Positions 38,401 through 51,990 of a stretch of 64,000 nucleotides of DNA are shown in pieces; position 1 is the stretch's first letter; each line of letters starts with the position of its first letter. The stretch comes from Glossina fuscipes (Eukaryota > Arthropoda > Insecta > Diptera > Glossinidae), in contig NW_023998415.1 in NCBI RefSeq assembly GCF_014805625.2, forward strand, positions 22,591,071 through 22,655,070, given 5' to 3'. Both the position numbers and the translations under genes were made by a program. Below the pieces are notes generated by a model. The model did not search any database, had not been told where the DNA came from, and saw only the letters and a list, made by a program, of their open reading frames with translations.

Positions 38401-40465
38401 AATAGCAATGTAAAGTCATTAAAGGGTAGTTTACGTTACCATACGTTGTACATACGTTGTGCAGTATAGTATGTGCTGGAACTGTAGATAGGTTTTTGCT
38501 AATTTTCAGGGAAAAAATCAATCAATGGAACATGTATTCCGTGCGGAAAAGACTACTGTTAAGACTAGCAACCTTAAGTTTTCCTAAATTTAACTTCTCC
38601 GTTAGCTTGCAATAGCAGCTTTCAGAGCATATCAAAACTCTTGAAATTATCTTCTTACAGCGTATTTCTATAAAGTTTTTTACAACACATACAACTACAT
38701 TGCAGTTTTTCTTCAACAATATATGCAAGCTGCACAGTAACTAATAAAAATATCTCGTATTTTTTTCACATAATGGGTGATCTCGTTTTTAATTTGATGA
38801 GTACTTTTCTACATTTTATCCAATTACATGTTTGTAAAATATATCTTAGCGAAGATACGAAGACAGTTAACTTTTTGGCAGAGACAAACGGTTGGCCTGC
38901 ACACGTTGGGATAACTTCACGTTTGTTTTGTACAAAAAACATATGTAAATATAGGTAAAATACACTAACATGTACCGTAAAATATAGTAAAGGCGAACAA
39001 TCTTTCACTTGATGAAATGTCCTGCATTGTTTTATATACTTTGTCGATGGGAGGTGCGCATTCAATATATCCCTTTTTTACTTTTTACTTATTTTATATT
39101 TTTTTATTATAGTTAAGTAATTGAGATAACAATTCGTAATCCGTAAAACTATTATTTAAATTGCTTTCTGAGCTAATGAGAAAAACGACAGATTTCAGTT
39201 CAGAATATTTCTTTTTTGAATAGAAAAACATGGAAGAAAAAAAAGTTTATTAAGCTGAACTGCAGATTTTAGTTATCATTATTTGACTTAATATGATTTT
39301 ATAAATCCAAGGGCATAAAATCATTCATTCTTAATAAAGAAATCGATCAATGCAATTCAAATAATTGTATTAACAAAACGCCAAGTGAAGATCAGCGTGG
39401 TTCTCTTTTTAAAGAGTACAGTAGAAGGGCGTTAAGGGAATTAAAACTTCGAAATTGAATAGAGTGTCGCCGATGAAGATATTTCAGTGAGAATCTTTCA
39501 CTGCATATGCAAAACATTTTTTTTGTAAGATAAATACCATTTACTTACTGGAGAAAAATTAGTTAATAAAATAAAGGAGAGACGCTGAGAAATTTGAAAT
39601 CCAAGCAATTGTACAAATAAACATCTTCTCACATATAAACATACGGTTGTATGCATATGTAACGGAATTATTTTGTTTGAAAACATATTAAAATTTTTCA
39701 TAAACATATCATTGCAGCGACATAAATCAAACGCGTCATATACATATATAAATATATATATATATATTTATAGTTACATAAACATGTAAATATATATACA
39801 AAACATAAACATATATGCATATAGATATAAGAAATTGTGAATTGACTGAACATTCGAATATAGTATAAGTGTACGAGAGAGAGAGAGAGTTGGCAAAAAA
39901 GCTATATGGAACCAATATGGGCTTTAATTAAATTTAATACAATTTTCACTACTCCAAAAGTATCATTTAAATTCATGACATATCTTGCCAGTGAGTCTAC
40001 TTACATATGTGTATAAATGAACATATGTGTAACTTGCTGTGATTGTATCATTGTTGTTTTGTATTAGAGCATATACATAATGCATAAAATGTAAGTAATA
40101 AATGCATATCATCATGTAACCAAATAGGCACAACATCAATAGGCAGATAGATAGATATTTAGTGAGGCGAACAAATGTGCAGACAGAAAAACAGATAGGC
40201 AGACAGTAAGACAGATAGACAGGCAAGCAAGCAACCAACTAACCAACCAACCAGCCATTCAGCCATCCAGCCAGCAAACCTATAACAAACACTAAAATAA
40301 GCAGGCATAAAGCCAAAATCAGACAAAGTTAGACAAACATATAGGATAAACCAAGGAAGAGTGAGAAAAAAGTGATAGTGGGAAAATACCAGCAGGCAGG
40401 CAAGCAAGCATTTAGTCTGTTAAACAGGCATAGACATGCTTACAAAAGCACACAAACACATATGA

Positions 40466-40497
<32 letters not shown>

Positions 40498-42716
40498 AAA
40501 ATTCAAACGTAAATCTAAATTTATTTTGGCAAACGTTGTTAAATCCATAAACTTGTGATTTTCATAATGAATTCAACAACATTTTACACCGATGCATTGC
40601 TTAAACGTCTGCTAGTGTATGCATCTATGTCTAACTATAGTATATTTATATAAGTTTATGAAATGCGACAAATGCTCGTATATACCATAGATAAACAGGA
40701 CGTCTGGGTGGATGAAAATTGGTTTAGATGTGCATACGTACTCATGTAATAAACATCAACTAAATTGTGAATGATTGTAACAATCATTATTCATATGCAT
40801 AACACTAGCTCGAAGCAAAAGTTTGATATATATATTCGCTTCAATAAAAATTAGCTTTCTCTTCGCTGCTAGGAATTTGTATATGAAATATTTAAAAACT
40901 AGTTAATAATAAGTGTATTTAAAAAAAAAAAAAAAAAAAAAAAAAGAGACTTATTTCAATCATTTCCAAAATTTAAGCTGGATTTTAAGTGAAAGTATGC
41001 TACCCAAAAAAAAAAAAAAAAAACACTATATTCGCCCTAAAACGAACTTTGATGGGTTTTTTTTTTTTCATCGCTACGTTTCTTTTTTTTTTTTTTTTTT
41101 CTTTGATGATGACATTATGGACTTGATTATTTTGAACCTGTAACGAATGAATTGACAAAATTATTACGCATTAAGCACGAAAGTGAATTTCAGGTACCAG
41201 CCATACATGTGCATAAATTAACCGGATTTTTTTATTACACAGCTAATAAGGCAACAGTCAAACAGATGGTCTTAAAAAAGTGCAATTGCTTTACGAAAGA
41301 TCGTATAATTTTTGATATTACAAGCGCAAAAATAAAACCTTGATTATCCGACAAACAAAATTATAAATTTTCGCTAGCATTAGAGAGAGCAGATAATAAT
41401 AACATTTGTATATTACAACTTTGTGTTGTGAATACTATTATATCAGAATTATTTCACTGTGATTAAAAAAAAAAAAAAAAACAAGCAAAATATATTAAAA
41501 ACTAAATTAAATTAAATTTTTATTAGTATTTAATGTTCGACATTACATATTAGTTCGAATACTGCATTGATTGCAGTCGTTGTTTTTTTTTTTTTCTTAT
41601 GAAAGTAAACAATTCGATACAAACACGCTCCAGTATTCATTGACTAATTATCGGTTGTACTGTAAAGCTAGTCATGCTTACTATTCCTTATTGATTGTTT
41701 ATTGGTACACACGAACTATTCGTTATGTAATAATCCACTAACTATTCATTCTTACCGGCTACCTATATGCAATAGTGTTTTAACTAACTTGATAGACACT
41801 CTTATAAGTTTATTAATTAATCGTTGACCTCACTAGTTGCCATCTAGGAGTTATCTTATCAAAAATTAGAAGAAAAAAATTAAAAACACAAGCAAAAACA
41901 AAAACAAAAATAGACTAATAATAAATACAAACGTCATGATAAGAGGACAGCCGTAGAACAACTTCATCTCAACTCCATCTTTTTCGTTGAGTAAGAAAGT
42001 TGTATATTATTTGATATTCAATATGTATTGCTATGCCCTATAGACGTTTGAAAAATTTCGAACGCCCATCTTAATCTAGATATGTGCATGATATTCAATT
42101 CTCGTTATGTTTTATTTATCGGTAAAATTATTCTCATTTTGAAACAAACCGCGCTTAAACATATTCTCCGATTCCGTTATCTTAAATCTGAAACATTTCA
42201 TCTAATGCTAAAAGCATTTAAATTTTTGTGAAAAAAAAAAAAAAAAAAAAATGTTTTCTTCCATTCCAAAATTTAATTTCTGTACGACTAATAAGAAAGT
42301 GTATGAAAAAAAAAAAAAAAAAACATATATTATCTGATTTAAGGGACAAAGCCATAGTAGCAGCGTAAAAATAAACGGTTTCCTGAACAATGCTTTTAGA
42401 TGCAAGGAACGACGAAACAACAATACTATGCAGGCAGGTCATAAGCGTTGAAATATGCATTTAAAGGCGTTGCAATGTCCCACCCAACATCTGCTTGCTT
42501 TTTTGACTTTTGAACAAAAAAAAGACACCAGTGCTATGAAACAATAATAAATCCGACTCATTTGCGTTTGGCCGTATACGGTATACTCAACTAAATATAT
42601 AAAAGAAATACGCATCCGCGATATTGGTCAATCAATAGTCAAACAATATTAAGGCCCCGATTTATAGCTACTAGGTGCTTGCAAGTATTTTAATCATTTG
42701 TAGGCACTTATTAGGC
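38401..42716. other. AT-rich non-coding sequence with tetranucleotide arrays
   Basis: No gene. It contains (TA)n at 39745-39770 and 40467-40492, poly-A at 40921-40945, several A and T runs near 41000-41100 and 42230-42325, and the AGAC/AGCA/CCAA array listed separately. Confidence 0.6.
40144..40285. repeat. degenerate AGAC/AAGC/CAAC tetranucleotide array
   Basis: A run of four-base units drifts from agat and agac (40144-40220) to aagc (40221-40232), aacc (40233-40252) and agcc (40253-40275). A short caggcaggcaagcaagca piece recurs at 40393-40410. The array explains the cysteine- and leucine-rich minus-strand frames there. Confidence 0.8.
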
Positions 42717-43440
42717 GCACGTGCCAGCCAAGTCTGAATAAATGGTAATCAGAAGAAGCTATGTCTGCTGACTACGCTGAGAGCGGCAGAGCTTCCCATT
42801 CGAGCTGCAACAGTGTATCTCTTGCAACGTGTGGTCGAGCGTTGTCACGCAAGAAGATGAGTTTGCGTCGGTTAACCACTACTGCTGCTCTTTCTTGCGG
42901 CAATATATCATTCAATTTGTTCCCAGCACAATATTGTGACAGTTTCACTGGGATTTAGCAGGTCGTAATAGAGGACAGCCTGCTGGTCCGCACCAAAACT
43001 TATTGGCCATTAATAATTCACCAAGATGTTGATGTGACTTTTTGCACTTGCGATTGCCGTAGCAGATTCACTTCTCAACGCCAGTCATAATACGTCACAG
43101 AATATTCTTCTTCTTATATTGCCTGGCAAGAAATGAAACCGCGATGCTGAAACGTTGCGAAATGGCTTTTGCAATCAATTCGCGAGGAAGCCATTTTCCC
43201 TCCTTTTCGGATCTTTCCGATCGAATGGAAACGTATAGAAAGTGTTGATTCGTGCACTGCCAAGTCTTGCAATTCATTGTCTTCGAACTTTTTTGATCTA
43301 CCAGGTCGATGTTAGACCGTTGAAACCAAAGCCGGCAATTGGGATATGATGGAGCATCATCGCCATAACCTTCTAAAATTAGGCTATGGACTAATTTGGT
43401 TGACATGAGTAAGAAGAGAACATTTTTAACTAACTTCAAC
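42717..43440 (-). mobile_element. dead mariner transposase, copy 1
   Basis: Read on the minus strand from 43385: EGYGDDAPSYPNCRLWFQR (end of the second helix-turn-helix), then after a frameshift a KKFEDNELQDL-like linker, EGKWLPREL and RQYKKKNIL. The first catalytic motif, usually GDEKW, reads GVEK-stop (D to V). LLNPSETVTI follows, then LRDNARPHVARDTLLQLEWE with the second aspartate kept, and SADIASSDYHLF with the third kept. Homology ends in 'ggctggcacgtg' near 42717 after a small deletion that copy 2 does not share. The N-terminus and both ends are missing. It is an irritans-type mariner, and it is inactive. Confidence 0.88.
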
Positions 43441-44325
43441 TTCAACAGATAAACAACGTATGCTAATCAGCATAGTGTAAACAATTTACCGCATTGTAAG
43501 CATATTTGCGCATTTAATAGGGATGACACATACATTGCAAACTTCACATTCCTGTCTGCTGCTTTTGATATGTAAGGAGAATGTGCAATAGAAATTGATA
43601 TTTAATTTGCTAATTAAATAAAACAAAATTTCGACACGCAATGCCGATAACAATGCCATGTCAAACAATGCATAAAATAAGTTCAAATCAAATAATTTTG
43701 GAAATAAAAAATATTGTAAATTTATATAAAATGCCTGCAGCTATGATTTATTGAATATAAAATCGTTGGGTGTCGACATCTTTACATTAAAGCATTGAAA
43801 TAATAACCATAAACGTCCGTATCTTTACTTTCTCCCTCTGGTTTTTTATTTTACATATGTATATGAGTTTGCTAACTACCTTAAGCTAAAAGCATTTTAA
43901 ATATAAAGTAAAAATTTTATTGCATTATATGTAAATTCCTCTGTTGTTCATATTTCTCTCTTCTTCATTGTAAATATAACCTTAAGCAATCCTTACGTAT
44001 TTTTAATGAAAAGAAAAAAATTGATAGGATTTATTAAATTATCGGGTTAGCAGTGAGATGCGATGCTATCAAATATTTACGATTTCATTTTTTTTTTATT
44101 TTATTAATTTATGTTATATTGCATATGGCCTCTAAAGCAAATACATGCCTGATAAGAGTGCATTTTGTAAAGACTTTGCTATATGAACTTCAATAGTTCA
44201 TACGTTTTTTTTTTTTTCAATTTATATAAAAAATTCAATAAACAAAAACGAAAACGAAAACTATACTAAATTGCAATCGATGCGTGTAAAACTGATATGG
44301 CAATATGTCTATATGTGTGTACAAA

Positions 44326-44333
44326 TATATATA

Positions 44334-44396
<63 letters not shown>
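44326..44396. repeat. (TA)n microsatellite, longest in the window
   Basis: About 35 TA units with two TTTA interruptions. Such tracts can extrude cruciforms and are often miscounted in assemblies. Confidence 0.95.
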
Positions 44397-44612
44397 CGGG
44401 TAAATGTTAGAGTGCTGTTTAGAAACAATCATACATATACATGTAAACAATATAGTGAGTCTGCAGCAAAACTCCTTCTTCGTTCATCTTATATTCCATG
44501 AACTTTTCATCATCACAGTTGATACATTACTAAGTTACGTTTACAATAAAGCAGTGCATGTTTTGGATATAAACATTTAAAGCCCAATCTATTACATCTT
44601 TTCACAATACAC

Positions 44613-44662
<50 letters not shown>
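44613..44662. repeat. (CA)n microsatellite
   Basis: About 25 perfect CA units. Confidence 0.95.
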
Positions 44663-44664
<2 letters not shown>

Positions 44665-45003
44665 AAAACACAACCACAGACAAATTGAAAAATAAAAATT
44701 AAATGAGAGTCGAACAGAGAGAGAGTAAACAAAAATTTAGTACTTTTTATATAAAAAAAAAAAAGAAATAGCTAAAGAGCTGTACAATTCAAAGCAATAA
44801 GAAATATGGAGAGATAGAGAAAGAACAAAACGAGAGAGTATAGGTTTCGTTGAGTTTTCGTCAAATCCGTGTAACTGACCTAGTAACCATTTTTGTGTTT
44901 ACTGTTAAAACGCGTTGTATACCATCAGAGAGTCTAAAGTAAGCTGACTCGCTTGCAGAGATTCAAACGTTTTCATTTAACAATGCTTGTTACTATTTTT
45001 ATT

Positions 45004-45010
45004 TATCTAT

Positions 45011-45045
<35 letters not shown>

Positions 45046-45048
45046 TTG
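45004..45048. repeat. (TTTA)n microsatellite
   Basis: Eleven TTTA units, translated as IYLFIYLF in the overlapping open frame (44953-45156), which is therefore spurious. Confidence 0.95.
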
Positions 45049-47441
45049 TTTTTTCAATACGTTTACGTTGAATGTGAAAGCTATAGGAAAATGAATTTGG
45101 TTTTCTTCTTTTTTTTTTTTTTTTTAAGAAATTATACGTTTAGAGAGGATGTATAGACAAAGATGATAATAAAAATAGTTTGATCCATTCTAAACGAGTT
45201 GAGATATATTAAACGGTCTTTAGAAGCGACGCTAATCGACTTTTACATTCTACAATTAATCAATCTTTTCGTTAGCTTAATATGTTTTTCCTATTCTTGA
45301 CCGGTTAGGATTTTAAGTTAATGTTTCTTAAAGAAAATACCCTACGACCTGATTAAGAGTATAAATTGCTGAAATTGGCACCTACTTGCTAAACTATAAC
45401 GTATTACTTTCACGGGATTATTATGAAGGATCTATATTGACACCAAATCTCTTCAGGCTCAAATGCTTCCAAACCAGAAGGCAGTTCTAGCTTAAATGGA
45501 GTTTTATTAACAAGACTTTATGAAACTTTTGCTACAGCATTACTCAACGATAGGTTTCGAAAATTTAACTCGGCAAAAAAGAAGCGGAAACAAATGTCAT
45601 AAGATAATCCAAAAGCAAACAAAAACAAAGCAAGCAACTCTAGGATTGCGTGATGTATACATTGTCACGTAAGGCTCTCGTTCACGTTCAGATAACTGAT
45701 GCCCAAAACATTTAAGTGGCTGCGTTTCTTTACGACCACGATTTAAGCCTCTCGCCTGGAGTAAATACTTTACTTATAACAACTTCAAATGTTTTGTAAT
45801 TTTTTTTTCTTTTTTTTTTTTTTTTTATTGACCAATGTTCACCAGTACCGAGAGTCTTTAGTTCTTCTTGTGATTCTGCCAACATTTCGAGAAATTCTAT
45901 TGTCTACATAATTAACAAGATTTTATGCAGATTAAGCATATTTCCATTAATATGTTTGTATTGAGCAGCTTAATTTCAGTCATGTATACACATCTCTCTA
46001 TCAGTCCGCGTCAATCAATATTTAACAATGACACCACGGGTAACTAACGTGAAGGTAATAATGGTAGCGCTTTAAAATCCATCAAAAAACCTTTCTGTCA
46101 GTCTGTTGTTAGCATTGAAGCTCGTATTGTAAAAAAACCAAACTACTGGTACTTTTAATTACCATATATATATAGTGGTTCTTCTTATATATATTTTTGC
46201 AAATTTTTGTAACTACGCAAAAATCATGCAATTGATAAGGAAACAGTCAATCAAACACTTCTAAAATAAATTTACAAGCTGAAAACTCGGGCTCACCTTC
46301 AGGGTAACAATTGGTTATTTAGTAATGAAGAGATTTTAAAAGTCTCAACTTTTTTTTTCCAAGGCGCTTCAATCTATTAAATTGCATTTTGAAAACAAAT
46401 TTCCACCATTCACTCGACAGCTGGAAAGTTTCTGTAACAGAAATTAAAACAAATTTTCTCAAAATGAGAAGCAAAAAAAAAGTTCCTTCGGACAAAGAAT
46501 ACTTCAAATGTCAAACGTTCAGTAATAGCGGGAAAAGGATAAAAAAAATCACAAAATAGAAGTCTTCTAAATTGCAAAATGTGCCAAAGTGATTGCCCTT
46601 CACGAAAAAGCTGCTATACAACTGCTATTTATGGTTGCAAAGCTAATCTAGTTGGAAGATTCCCTACGATTGCCAACATGCTTACCTACCGAACTGATGG
46701 AGTGAGCGAATAGCTGTTTATGTGTGACGGGAAGTCAGCCGTTTTCATTAAAATCAACTTTATTTAATTTCTTCCAAGTCATGACGAAATTATTGAATCA
46801 TTTAGAGTTGAATTTTTTACATATTTGTTTGAAGTAATTGCAGAAATTGCTTGTTTTCAACGACATACTTATATCAATAAACTAAAGTGTTCGGAATGCA
46901 ATAAAAGGAAAATAATAAAATAATAACGTATAGTAGTCAGTCAATCCACTTGAACTGATACAACTTGATATAACTGCAAGAACACAACAAATATAAATAA
47001 AATCACTATGTTGAGTTTATTTAATACTTTTAAAAAAAATTTTTTTTTTTTTTAAATATTAAATAAAGTTAGCAATCATTTAAACATTGTTGCATTGATT
47101 AAATACAAAAATCTGTACAAATTTAAATCAAGGAATATGGTAAATATTTCGTACGCTATACATCACATTTTCCTTAAGTGCGTTCGCATGCTTTTGCAAT
47201 AAATATAGTTATTATTGTTACAAAATATAATTTCCTGCTTATGTTATTTACTGTACATATATGAATATGTATAAATATGTATGTATTTTGTATATTCACG
47301 AGTATATTTGTTTATAACATTAAATCAATTAATATCAATAAATGTGATTAACGACATTGTCAACACACATTTTATCTAAGACACACAGCTTATAACATAC
47401 AAACTTCAACGATACATAACCATATATAAATGTATCAAACC

Positions 47442-47462
47442 CTCTCATTCTTTCTTTCTCTT

Positions 47463-47493
<31 letters not shown>

Positions 47494-47521
47494 CTTTCTC
47501 TCCCTCTCTCTCGCTCGCTCT
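47442..47521. repeat. TC/TTTC polypyrimidine tract
   Basis: Eighty bases, almost all pyrimidine, mixing ctct and tttc units and ending in ctcgctcgctc. The opposite strand translates to an ER/EK-rich stretch (minus frame 47335-47571) that is not a real protein. Confidence 0.9.
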
Positions 47522-47968
47522 AATGCATAACAACCTATCGTAGATGCACACAAATACAAACATACGAACAATATGTTAAAGCGATGACAGCAAATTCAAT
47601 TACAAATGCTTTTAGTAAAAACGCTATATAAAACGTTTATTAGAAAATAAAAGCACAATACATCTATAATTATAAAAAAGAAAAAAGCGAAAACATGAAA
47701 AAAGCTATATTCGCCTTAAGTCAAATGTACATTTATACAAATGACAAAATGTTTTATTATATACGGGCGTGTTAGAGCGTCAACCGGCAATATTTTCACA
47801 GAGCATTTTTTATAGACCTTAATTGTAACATGTAAACATCAAATTACTAATAAAATGTTTTCGAAATTTTCAAGACAATTTAACACGTTTGCTGCTGTGA
47901 TTATGTTTGCCAGCAGATAACGCCTACTTGCACATTCTACTCTACGATATTTGAATCAAAATTATAGC

Positions 47969-48545
47969 GAGTAAGAAAATTATATTCGGCCGTAACCAAA
48001 TCTTTTATAACCATCGCCGTGATCCTAAAAAAAGAACAGTAAAGACTACATTTCCATACCCTATAATATTGCATAGGCGCAGTTGATTTGTAACTGTATT
48101 CTACTTGACGAGTAATAGGCACAAAAGTTTTGGGCCCCTTTTCAAATTCTCTCGCAAGAATGTTTGTCGCAGATGTTCGGACGGACATGCTTAGGTTCTT
48201 CCCGAATTTTAAACTGGCCAAGAATTTATATACTTTAACTTGAAACTTATTGCTGTTCATTATAAAGGTTTTCAAAAAAAAAAAAATTATATTATGACAC
48301 ATTTTAAAATTAAGTAATGGCCCATTTTTAATACCAAATGTGCAAGCACTTGCAATGCTTTTGCCTAATTTGAGTTCGGTAGCTTTATTGCTGCAGCCAA
48401 GAGTATGTTTTCAAACGACACTATACAGACAGACAGACGGACAGCCTTAAATCGATTCACAATTTAATGCTGATCAAGAATATATCGACTTTGTGGGGTC
48501 TCTGAAGCTTATTTCTGCAGGCTGCAAACGTTTTGAGAAAATGAG
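47969..48545 (+). repeat. two-module dispersed fly repeat
   Basis: It starts 'gagtaagaaaattatattcg' followed by GCCGTAACC. A module at 48181 (acggacatgc, then ccgaattttaa and aagaatttatatacttt) recurs at 48437 (acggacagcc, then cacaatttaatgc and aagaatatatcgacttt). The second copy is preceded by a CAGA/CGGA run. From memory this layout ('TTCGGCCGTGCCGAATCTTATATACCC' type start, 'GACGGACATG' type end) is a common dispersed repeat of higher flies. Its transposon class is not known to me. The minus open frame 47937-48302 lies inside it and is not a gene. Confidence 0.6.
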
Positions 48546-49128
48546 CATGCCACCATTTCTTCAATCAGTGCTTGGTATAAAAAAAAAATTTATTCAATAA
48601 TGTGTTCGCCACTGCGTATGAGTTTTATTTAACAAAAAAAATTCCGCATACTAGTACAGCTTAATTAACTACTTTGAAATCTACAACATACTCATTCACT
48701 CATCATTATCAAAAAATTTTCATTTCTCCAGAGTCCAAAGCAGCAAAGTCTTACTCAACACGGAAATGCGCTCAAGAAACCTATATAACTTAATACACAT
48801 TCCGGAGGAACCTAAGATTCGGGATCTATCCAATTCTATCCTTCTATCGATTTGTTTGCCTGTCGGTTATTGTTCGAACGCTAACAATCACAAAAATTGA
48901 GATTAAAAGTTCAAATCTCACATAAATCATGGATAATAGATGTAAAACATTTAATAGCAGCCAATAATTCTAAAACATTTAGTTAATATTTACCAAGACT
49001 GTATGAATGCTTGCATTGTTTCGAGTAGTTCCCACACATGCTAATAATATATTAGATGCTTGCATGCATTGCGATAATTTTCTCACTTGTAAAACGTATT
49101 TATTGAGACTAACTGGTACAATCTGATA
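48546..49128. other. AT-rich non-coding sequence
   Basis: No gene seen. The last 60 bases, read on the minus strand, may be the 3' untranslated end of mariner copy 2 ('caataaatacgttttacaag'). Confidence 0.55.
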
Positions 49129-49745
49129 TTAATCCAAATATTTTCCATCATTCTCTACAACTTTTTCTCATTGTTCTGACAATATAACGATACCCTGTCG
49201 AAAGAACGATATTGGTTTGTCAGCGATCTAATCATCGATCCATTTTTCCATTTCTTCAACATTTCGAAAACACGTGCCGGCCAAGCCATGCTGCATCGAT
49301 CTGAACAAATGGTAATCAGAAAGCGCTATGTCTGCTGAGTACGCTAGGTGCAGCAGGATTTCGCATTCGAGCTACAACCGTGTATTCGTGTGACCAAGCC
49401 TTGCCATGCAAGAGAATGACTTTGCCTGCAGCTGTTGCAGCTGTTGCTGGTCTTTTTTACAACAATAAATTGTTTAAGCTGTTCAATTGATGTCGGCAGA
49501 CGTATTCACTAACAATTGGATTCGGTTTTAGCTGCTTATAATGCACTACATCTTGCTGGTCCGTCCATAAGCACAGCAAAACTTTGTGGCCATGAATATT
49601 CTGTTTCGGTGCCGATGTGGATAGCGCTCCTGAACTAACCCACGACTTTTTGCGCTTGGGATTGCCGTAATGGATTCACTTTTCATTGCCACTCGCAATA
49701 CGCCACAGAAAAGCTTTCTTATTTTGCCTCGCAAGCAATGAAACC
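49129..49745 (-). mobile_element. dead mariner transposase, copy 2, C-terminal part
   Basis: The minus strand reads LLARQNKKAFLWRI, then GNEK-stop-IHYGNPKRKKSWVS (first catalytic aspartate changed to N, Trp codon changed to TGA). It continues NIHGHKVLLCLWTDQQDVVHYKQLKPN. The second catalytic motif, HDNARPH in active relatives, is HGKAWSH here. LSDYHLF (third aspartate kept), GLAGTCFRNVEEMEKWIDD, FFRQGI and EKVVENDGKYLD then lead to a TAA at 49131-49129. The order and full C-terminus fit an irritans-type mariner. The N-terminal DNA-binding half is absent. The stretch 49278-49346 is clearly alike to 42722-42780 in copy 1. Confidence 0.9.
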
Positions 49746-51370
49746 TATCAAATGTAAATGTTTAGAAGCAGATTTCTTTAAATCAAACAACAAAACTAAT
49801 GAAAATCAAAACTGGAATTTTAAGCGCCCCATGATTAGCGCACGTGTACACTGAATAACTCAGTAATACTAAATGCATAACAGTTATTTTATGTACAGTC
49901 ATCGACATTGATACTTTATCATTTTCATCGATAGATGTCGCTGATCGAAAGACGTGCAAGCACCTATTACTTATACCTATGATTATCTGAAGGGCAGCGC
50001 TGGCCGCTACGGCCATGGGCAGCGACGTTTTCTCATTTATTTCTATTCCTAATTCTATTTCCATCTTGTACTCTCATTTTTGTTTTCACTCCTATTTCCG
50101 ACCGCGGCAGCGACTGCGACGCCAGCAGATACAGCGATTACAACAACAACGTGGTCTGGCGTGTGCTTGTGTGTTTATAGCTGTAGTTCTGCAGCTTGGT
50201 GTTTGTAGCTTTGTAGTTGCGGTACCGTGGTTATAGCTTTGATGAATGATGAGGTTTAAGAAAAGTTTCAGAGAGACAAGACACGGAAATATCGTTAAAA
50301 GAATATATGTATTGATATAATAAGATATTGTTCACGCTCTTTGGGTTTGTTACGGACGCTAGGGCAATTGAGTTGAGCTATTTTCAGAGTACGAACAAGA
50401 AGACTGCGGCAGCAACGCCGACCACAGCAAGTTAATTATCATACTATGCCTCGGGTTGAACTGGTAAATATTTGGTTGGTTTAGATAGCTGTCTTCTCTC
50501 ACGAACTTCATTTCACGTTCAAAATTACGAAAATTGGAACAATCAATGGACTCTTGCCCGACCGATGATGAAAATTATAATGATTTTTTCTCCTTTTCGT
50601 CGGTAAACTTTAAAAATGTTTAAATTCCCTAAAAAGTGTAAGAGCTTACACGCAAACAGCATCTTCACGCAGTAAGCAATTACTTTTGATGGAAAATCAC
50701 GTATGCCGTTTTTGCGGCTGCGTTCATAACAACTTGTGTTGTATAAATATTTTTGTACTCGATACCGCGCGTGGGGATGTTTACAGCAACCACACGGGCT
50801 TGAGATAGACCTCCTTACTATTATATCGATCTTCGTTTAACAATGATTGCGTGGCCCTCCTGTCCGTGTATGTACGGTGTTGACAATGGTTCGGATCAGA
50901 ATTCTTTTTCACCACTTTTCCCTAAATAACGTCTTGTAAATAACTGTATTAAGTGAAGTGATTTAGAGCATTTAATCGTCGGCCCATGGCCAGCTACAAT
51001 ATTTTCAACTATTTTTCTGTTATATGTATTTTCTAAAGTTCATAATATTATCACAGTTGTCTGTCTAAACACTTCTTTCTGAATTAAAACAAAAAGTATT
51101 AACTTTTGTATACCTAGTACAATGGACGATTGGGCCCACATTCAAATTAAACTGAATACACATCTTTTAGTTACTTCTTCATCTATAATGTCGCCTGCTC
51201 TCTATGTCTTTACTTGCTGCTACTCAATACAAATGGACTGAAGTGTAAAGTGAAAGCAAACAGTACAAAACATATTGTCCCAACAATCTATGAATAGAGT
51301 AAGTAATTAGAGGAAGGTTGAATTTAGTTTGTACCGAATCCTCTGACATGAACTAGATTTCTTTTCTTTT

Positions 51371-51401
<31 letters not shown>

Positions 51402-51959
51402 GAAAAGTACAGATTAAATGTTGTAATCGTTTATATGTTCGTGATATGTTCAGACCAGTTAAGCTTCTGAGCATAAAAGATATTAGGAAATTTAAGAATT
51501 GCTATCGATTTGGTTTTCCCATCACCCATGGAATGAAAGCAAACAACTTCGTAATTTTTCCTCCCTTTTTTTATTCATTGTTTACATAGTTTCACAATGT
51601 TTGCACCCTATGTAAAATATATTTTTTTTTTTTTTTTTTTACTCCATTGTGATTTTGAAACACTAGCAATTTTGTTGGCCACGACAAGATCGCCTCAGTT
51701 GTTCAAGTTATTGCGTTTATATTTTTGAATTTTCAAAGAATATTCTTAGCTGTTACACGTGAAATGATCAAATTCGCACATCCTCCGGTGATTGTTATGT
51801 CGTTATTTAGTATTTCTGCGAACTTTTCCATTTTACATTCAGCAGCATTTATGTTGTACACAAAAACAAAAAAAAAAAAAACATGAAAATAAATTAGCTT
51901 TCACAAATTTGTATACATGTCTGCTTAGGAGTGCAGGTGGATGCTTTGTTTTTTGTTCA

Positions 51960-51990
<31 letters not shown>

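Larger units (their letters stand above)
43441..47968. other. AT-rich non-coding sequence with long microsatellites
   Basis: The part just after 43440 may hold the unread 5' end of the mariner. Otherwise it contains the long TA, CA and TTTA arrays listed separately, poly-T tracts near 45105, 45802 and 47040, and a TC-rich tract at 47442-47521. No gene recognised. Confidence 0.6.

Noticed and set aside
47937..48302. 121-codon minus-strand frame
   Set aside because: It lies antisense inside a dispersed repeat and has no recognisable domain.
49783..50236. Overlapping frames in the GC-richer patch
   Set aside because: Frames on both strands are explained by higher G+C and repeated ctatttc/ttgtag words; no homology recognised.
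50348..50470. LTR start ('tgttacggacgctagggc')
   Set aside because: The TGTTACGGACGC start is suggestive, but no TATA, polyadenylation signal, matching end or second copy was found.
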